A stretch of 64,000 nt of DNA from Todiramphus chloris collaris (taxonomy: Eukaryota > Chordata > Aves > Coraciiformes > Alcedinidae): the NCBI GenBank assembly GCA_025345505.1, contig JANVCC010000261.1, forward strand, positions 4,846,929 through 4,910,928, written 5' to 3'. Below, in pieces: positions 61,601 to 64,000 of this stretch. Both the position numbers and the translations under genes were made by a program. Below the pieces are notes generated by a model. The model had not been told where the DNA came from. It saw only the letters and a list, made by a program, of their open reading frames with translations, and did no database searches. Every line of letters starts with the position of its first letter. Positions within the stretch are counted from its first letter, which is position 1.

Positions 61601-62152
61601 AAAAACCAGCAGGGAATTGAGGACCCTTACCAGGAAGGAAGAGGGTCTGGAAAGTTGTGTTCACCTGGGTTGTTAGTTCTCTGTCTCTCTTTCAGCTATG
61701 TCCGCTCTCCATACCACCCCAGTACCTTTAAAACATGAAAGCTGATCACTGTGCTCTTTGCTTGCTGAGTCAACCTTTTTATTACTTCTGTGTATCTTCT
61801 GCTACATTCATCCTGTTCACCTCTGCATTTGTTATGCTTTCTTAAGGCACCTTATCTTTCCACGATTAACATGAACGCAGTAACACTTCCTTTGTACATA
61901 CATTAGTCTCTTTTCACAGAGTAACTGTTTTATGTCAAAAGGCAAAAGTTATCTATTTTCAACAAATCAGACTTTTAAAGTGGTTTTAAAATAAACAATT
62001 GTAGAGAATACTGCACTTTCTTACCTGAACAGAGTTGTTCAACTTTTGTGTAGTTTAAAGCTAATATATCATTAACCCATGCGATGATGTCATGTCTGCT
62101 CATAGTCTCTTGGGTTATAGAGGTAGAGTACACGTTGACTGCCATTCCCCAA
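25601..62152 (-). CDS. MAPRE2: MAPRE2 (EB2/RP1), microtubule-associated protein RP/EB family member 2; six coding exons
   Basis: Six minus-strand exons (62025-62152, 50107-50252, 47919-48132, 35919-36058, 31249-31407, 25601-25672) splice in one frame to 283 residues counted from the internal Met of [19 protein letters not shown]. All introns are GT-AG. EB proteins track growing microtubule plus ends. The N-terminal calponin-homology domain (about residues 15-117) binds the lattice. A Ser/Pro/Lys-rich linker follows. The C-terminal coiled-coil EB-homology domain (about 205-260, [20 protein letters not shown]) dimerises and recruits SxIP proteins, and the final EEY binds CAP-Gly domains. [37 protein letters not shown] and [14 protein letters not shown] identify EB2 rather than EB1 or EB3. 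The longer isoform's N-terminal exon or exons lie beyond 64 kb. Near-identity to human EB2 shows strong constraint. Confidence 0.97.
27688..28110 (-). mobile_element. CR1 LINE fragment, minus orientation
   Basis: Reverse complement of CR1 3' region: TTTTGGCTGGAAGAGACCTT, AAGTCCAACC, CCTCCCTGGGCAGCCCATTC, TTCTGGAAAGAAATGCTTCC and AAGGCTAAACAGCCCCAGGA. The terminal ATTCTATGA repeats are decayed. Confidence 0.9.
28895..28907. repeat. Poly-C run (13 C) followed by T-rich sequence
   Basis: Homopolymer read directly from the sequence. Runs of this kind are prone to length error and variation. Confidence 0.8.
31249..31407 (-). CDS. MAPRE2: MAPRE2 exon, EB-homology coiled coil
   Basis: Exactly 53 codons between ATATGCAG and GTAAGTTC, phase 0 at both ends. 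It encodes [20 protein letters not shown] then [17 protein letters not shown] and ends LYASEEH. It contains the FYF-KLR-IE-LCQE signature of the EB-homology domain, which forms the dimer and the SxIP-binding pocket. GGENNDLVN differs slightly from human GQENDDLVQ. Confidence 0.97.
31503..31698 (+). mobile_element. CR1 LINE, short 3' fragment
   Basis: Landmarks AGGCTGCCCAGGGGCAGCGG, TCTGGAGACTTTCAAAACCT, GGGGTTGGATGAGGTGGTCT and GGTCCCTTCCAGCCCCTACC, ending ATTCTGTGTAAAT. Inserted antisense to MAPRE2. Confidence 0.9.
32322..32362. repeat. T-run, (TA)n and (CA)n microsatellite
   Basis: A T9 run followed by TATATATA, CACACACACA and ACATATATAA in the + strand. Confidence 0.75.
35919..36058 (-). 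CDS. MAPRE2: MAPRE2 exon, Ser/Pro/Lys-rich linker
   Basis: Exon of 140 nt between TTTTTCAG and GTAAATTT. It encodes [20 protein letters not shown] then [20 protein letters not shown]. It is basic and serine-rich, typical of the flexible linker that adds microtubule affinity and carries phosphorylation sites. The last residues (TQVIQLSEQ) begin the C-terminal coiled coil. Confidence 0.96.
38323..38391 (+). mobile_element. CR1 LINE, very short 3' end
   Basis: GGTTGGACTCAATGATCTTG, AAGGTCTCTTCCAG and the tail ATTCTATGACTCTATAG mark the extreme 3' end of a CR1 copy. Confidence 0.85.
39835..40545 (+). mobile_element. CR1 LINE fragment (about 700 bp, the longest here)
   Basis: Begins in the late reverse-transcriptase region ([17 protein letters not shown] and FLGCIRET in translation, broken by frameshifts). 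It continues through GTCCAACAAAGGATCACGAA, GCAGCCTGGAGAAGAGAAGG, CAGTGGTCACCAGTCAAAGG and AGAGGTTGGACTGGACAGTC to a decayed tail at about 40545. It lacks the clear ATTCTATGA repeat, suggesting an old insertion. Confidence 0.92.
43468..43640 (-). promoter_or_regulatory. Candidate intronic promoter and first exon (TATA-like box plus splice donor)
   Basis: Within a GC-rich, CpG-containing island (about 43310-43740), the minus strand has a TATA-like CATAAATAG at 43631-43639. About 140 nt after the expected start point comes a strong donor, CTCTGCCAG then GTAAATG, with the exon edge at 43468. This lies in a MAPRE2 intron on the MAPRE2 strand, so it could start a short transcript spliced to the 35919-36058 exon. 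One phase-compatible frame is open across it but has no ATG. No transcript evidence is available; chance is possible. Confidence 0.3.
43797..43826. repeat. (AAAC)n/(AAAT)n simple repeat
   Basis: AAACAAACAAACAAATAAATAAATAAA just left of the CR1 copy at 43859. Confidence 0.8.
43859..44250 (-). mobile_element. CR1 LINE, 3' fragment, minus orientation
   Basis: Starts with TCATAGAATTGCCAGGGTTG at its 3' end and runs back through GGAAGGGACCTTAAAGCTCA, CCTGGGGAAGAAATTCTTCC and CAATAAGGTCTCCCTGGAGC. Very similar to the + strand copy at 7109-7583; their translated shadows share [13 protein letters not shown]. Confidence 0.94.
46813..46817. repeat. Target-site duplication, left copy (AACAC)
   Basis: Identical to 47366-47370 and directly abutting the two LTR ends. 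Five bases is the expected length for ERVL-type integration. Confidence 0.8.
46818..47365. mobile_element. Solo LTR, avian ERVL-type endogenous retrovirus
   Basis: A 548-bp noncoding unit starting TGCTGTGGTTTAACTCCAG and ending CCAGCAAAGCCAGTACA (TG...CA), flanked on each side by AACAC, a perfect 5-bp target duplication. Internal landmarks such as TTGAGATAAAGACAGCTTAA, GACCATGATGTCACAAGG and CAGCAACAGCTAAAACATC match the avian ERVL LTR pattern as I know it. No internal gag/pol/env sequence is next to it, so it is a remnant left by LTR-LTR recombination. The element is in + orientation, antisense to MAPRE2. Confidence 0.88.
47366..47370. repeat. Target-site duplication, right copy (AACAC)
   Basis: Matches 46813-46817 exactly. 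Confidence 0.8.
47919..48132 (-). CDS. MAPRE2: MAPRE2 exon, end of CH domain and start of linker
   Basis: Exon of 214 nt between TTTCAG and GTATTTTG. It encodes [40 protein letters not shown] and the EB2-type linker start [19 protein letters not shown], ending one base into a Gly codon. As I recall human EB2, differences are few (KKFF for KKFY, DALP for DAIP). Confidence 0.97.
48133..50106 (-). other. MAPRE2: Intron of MAPRE2 within the CH-domain region
   Basis: Between donor GTAGGC and acceptor TTTCAG. About 2 kb with no recognised repeat or gene. Confidence 0.65.
50107..50252 (-). CDS. MAPRE2: MAPRE2 exon, core of the CH domain
   Basis: Exon of 146 nt between TTGTTGTAG and GTAGGC. It completes the Gly codon and encodes [19 protein letters not shown], then [18 protein letters not shown] and ends RMNVDK, the conserved microtubule-binding core. 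SFKRMNVDK rather than GFKRMGVDK (EB1) or AFKKMGVDK (EB3) supports EB2. The next exon joins in phase 0. Confidence 0.97.
51676..51696. repeat. Poly-A run (21 A)
   Basis: Homopolymer in the + strand. No retrocopy body was recognised upstream of it. Confidence 0.8.
53928..54020 (-). mobile_element. CR1 LINE remnant, minus orientation
   Basis: GTTGCTCAGAGCCCCATCCA, CTTGAATGTTTCCAGGGATG and GGGGCATCAACCACCATTC correspond to the CR1 3' region in reverse orientation. Both ends fade into unique sequence. Confidence 0.85.
55145..55247. repeat. 33-bp minisatellite, three identical copies
   Basis: The unit starting GGGAAGATGCACACACCCAG is present three times with no mismatch (55145-55177, 55178-55210, 55211-55243), plus a GGGA stub. 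Each junction can form a perfect 7-bp stem, CCCAGCA with TGCTGGG, around a 7-nt loop (55160-55180, 55193-55213, 55226-55246). The unit length is a multiple of three and has no stop, which accounts for the repetitive open frames on both strands. Confidence 0.95.
55631..55651. repeat. (AAAC)n simple repeat
   Basis: Five consecutive AAAC units read directly. Confidence 0.8.
60352..60442. repeat. G/T-rich low-complexity tract
   Basis: GGTTTTTGGGGTTGG-like sequence with T runs and a run of eight or more G on the + strand, so C/A-rich in the MAPRE2 transcript. Confidence 0.75.
62025..62152 (-). CDS. MAPRE2: MAPRE2 exon with the internal start Met and first part of the CH domain
   Basis: Exon of 128 nt after a long T-rich acceptor tract ending TTTCCTAG, closed by donor GTAAGAA. 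It encodes (S)[18 protein letters not shown] through [10 protein letters not shown] plus one base of a Gly codon. The acceptor and the codon split upstream of WGM show that it is an internal exon of the long form. The Met in WGM is the start of the shorter EB2 form and of EB1/EB3. Confidence 0.96.
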
Positions 62153-64000
62153 CTAGGAAAAAAAAAAAAAGACAAAAAATGTTTGACATTTTGATAATTG
62201 CTTTCTGAATACAGTGAGTTTATACTTTTTGTTCAAAAAAAAAAAAAAGAAAAAAGAAAGAGAGAGGAAAAAACAGCTGCATCACTGCACAACCTTCCAT
62301 CATTTACTGAGAAAAGAGACTTAATTTTTATTCTCTAATGATAACCTCTTCAATGTCCTCCTGGAATCTATGAACTTATTTCTCTGGTTGTCGTGACCTT
62401 ATAGAACATATGAACCTACAGTATTCTGCATAACACTAATAAGGTAGAAAAAAAAAGCATCAGACATAGCCTAAGGATACACAGACATGGGATTTCATCA
62501 CATAGTGCTGCACACACACAGATCTGACATCTATCTGTCAGGTTTTGCCATTGCAGGATGATCAGATGGCCTAAACCAGTATTTCATTTTTAGATAACTT
62601 CTAGAAGATGTAGCTTTCTGCTTGCTCAAACACTTGATTTCTTACTGCAACAGGGGCCTTTTGGACCATTAATTCAGTTCCTAACAGCCACAGAGTAAAT
62701 ACCAAATAATCTTTTTTATCAATTTCCCAACCTCTATCCTGAAAGTAACTGAACCTTGTACCCTCAGCTGTCTGGTTGGAAAGCTGCCAAGGAGCCCAGT
62801 TCCTCCAAGTCATTAGAAACATTTCCTTTCAGCTTAAACCCATTTGTTCTTCTGCCAACATTATTCTCAAGCTCTAACGGCTCTTTCTTCCCGAGCTGAT
62901 TTCATAATGCTTTAGGGACAGCACTCAGAGTCTGTCCCAAGGCCCAGGTAGTCTAGGTTAAACAAATCAATCCTCCGAGTCTCTTTTCAAGCTAGACCTT
63001 CACTTACTGGTCATGGCAGCAGTCCTCCTAGAACACAGCCAAACAGTTTTAAATTGTGTTCGGGTAATGTTTCACCAGGACCTTGGAAAATAGCACTCTG
63101 TGCTGAAAATTTTCATAGCCACATCGTCTTAAACAGATTTTTCTAGGTAGCTAAGATACTTTCCTGCAAGTAGGTAATTCACAGTAGATTTTATTATCAG
63201 TCCCCAAGTTACACTGGAAATGCATATTACTGGATTTTATTCACTATTATTATACACTAGTCGCATCTTTCTGTTGTGAGACGTTGCCAAGGAAAAAAAA
63301 TGAGCACATCCAAGTTTATCTCATCAACAGTGTCAAAGAGCTGAACCAAGATCATTCATGAAAAGGGTAAATAATGTTCCCAACACTAGTGGCCATCAGA
63401 AAGTCCTGTAGTAATAATCCAAGTATGAAGTGTCTCTGAAATGATCAGACAGTCAACAGAGTTGCACTACTGTTTTTGGAATGAAAGGGTTTGGTGGGGG
63501 CTGCACACCTTTGTCTCTAGTGACACCTTGGAGCTAGAACTGAACTGCCACGTCAGCCTTGGAACGCAACGTTCTCTCTCAGTGAAAGAGAACAGGATCT
63601 CCTCTGAGGGGTCCCAAGATCTCCATGGACTTGGCAGGGGGGTTGGAACTAGATGATCTTTAAGGTCCCTTCCAACCCTGACAATTCTATGATTCTATGA
63701 CTATTTCCACTGAGCTGTAAACATTTGAAGCTTGATAGACAATTCTGCAGAGAACGAAGACCAGAGTTAACTCCACCCAGTTAGCTATGCTGCAGCAGCC
63801 TAGATAAAATGTGTGGAAAAAGCCCCACCAGTATGAAACTTTGACTCAGTAACATGTTAAGTGTATATAAGTACATAAAACAGAGAATAAATTTAAAATA
63901 CCAGATTACAAAATTCATAATATAGGTCACTTTCTAAGAAACAGATTTCACAGAGAGAAAACAGGCTCAAAAACCCATGCCTTGATAGTCAGGCTACTGC
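62153..64000 (-). other. MAPRE2: Intron of MAPRE2 upstream of the MAVNVYS exon, running off the window
   Basis: Begins upstream of the TTTCCTAG acceptor. Contains A-rich runs (62158-62170, 62236-62250) and a short CR1 end (63630-63700). I found no exon matching the EB2 N-terminal extension, so that exon lies beyond 64 kb. Confidence 0.6.
63630..63700 (+). mobile_element. CR1 LINE, extreme 3' end
   Basis: GCAGGGGGGTTGGAACTAGA, GGTCCCTTCCAACCCTGACA and the tail ATTCTATGATTCTATGA, an intact pair of CR1 terminal repeats. Confidence 0.93.

Larger units (their letters stand above)
50253..62024 (-). other. MAPRE2: Large intron (about 11.8 kb) of MAPRE2
   Basis: Between donor GTAAGAA and acceptor TTGTTGTAG. 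Contains a poly-A run of 21 (51676-51696), a CR1 remnant (53928-54020), a 33-bp tandem repeat (55145-55247), (AAAC)n at 55631-55651, and a G/T-rich tract (60352-60442). GC-richer blocks near 52.4-52.7 and 57.0-57.5 kb show open frames but no recognisable protein. Confidence 0.65.

Overview
The window is vertebrate nuclear DNA, almost certainly from a bird. It holds two convergent, intron-split genes with GT-AG introns. About ten truncated CR1-type LINE fragments lie between exons, several ending in the typical ATTCTATGATTCTATGA-like 3' tail. One solo ERVL-type LTR of a kind common in avian genomes is also present. No bacterial-style operons, tRNAs, rRNAs or CRISPR arrays were seen. The species cannot be fixed from sequence alone.

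Left part (1-20.1 kb, + strand): the last five coding exons of a SELENOI/EPT1-like ethanolaminephosphotransferase gene (1972-19367). They encode 195 residues, about six membrane segments, and align without gaps to the C-terminal half of human SELENOI as I recall it. The catalytic CDP-alcohol phosphotransferase motif lies upstream, outside the window. The reading frame ends in TGA at exactly the position where SELENOI has its selenocysteine codon.

Middle (20.1-22.7 kb): a tail-to-tail intergenic stretch with no recognised gene.

Right part (22.7-64 kb, - strand): six coding exons of MAPRE2 (EB2), a microtubule plus-end tracking protein, from the exon carrying the internal MAVNVYS start (62025-62152) to the final exon ending in -EEY (25601-25672). 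The exon or exons for the longer N-terminus lie beyond 64 kb. MAPRE2 introns hold most of the repeats: CR1 fragments, the LTR with a perfect 5-bp target duplication (46813-47370), a perfect three-copy 33-bp tandem repeat (55145-55247), and a GC-rich island with a TATA-like box and a splice donor (43468-43640).

How they relate: the two proteins work in unrelated processes (phosphatidylethanolamine synthesis; microtubule tip tracking), but their linkage is informative. In human, SELENOI and MAPRE3 lie close together on 2p23 near ASXL2 and DTNB, while MAPRE2 lies on 18q12 near ASXL3 and DTNA. A SELENOI paralogue beside MAPRE2 fits an ancient genome-duplication block in which this copy was kept here and lost from the human 18q12 region.
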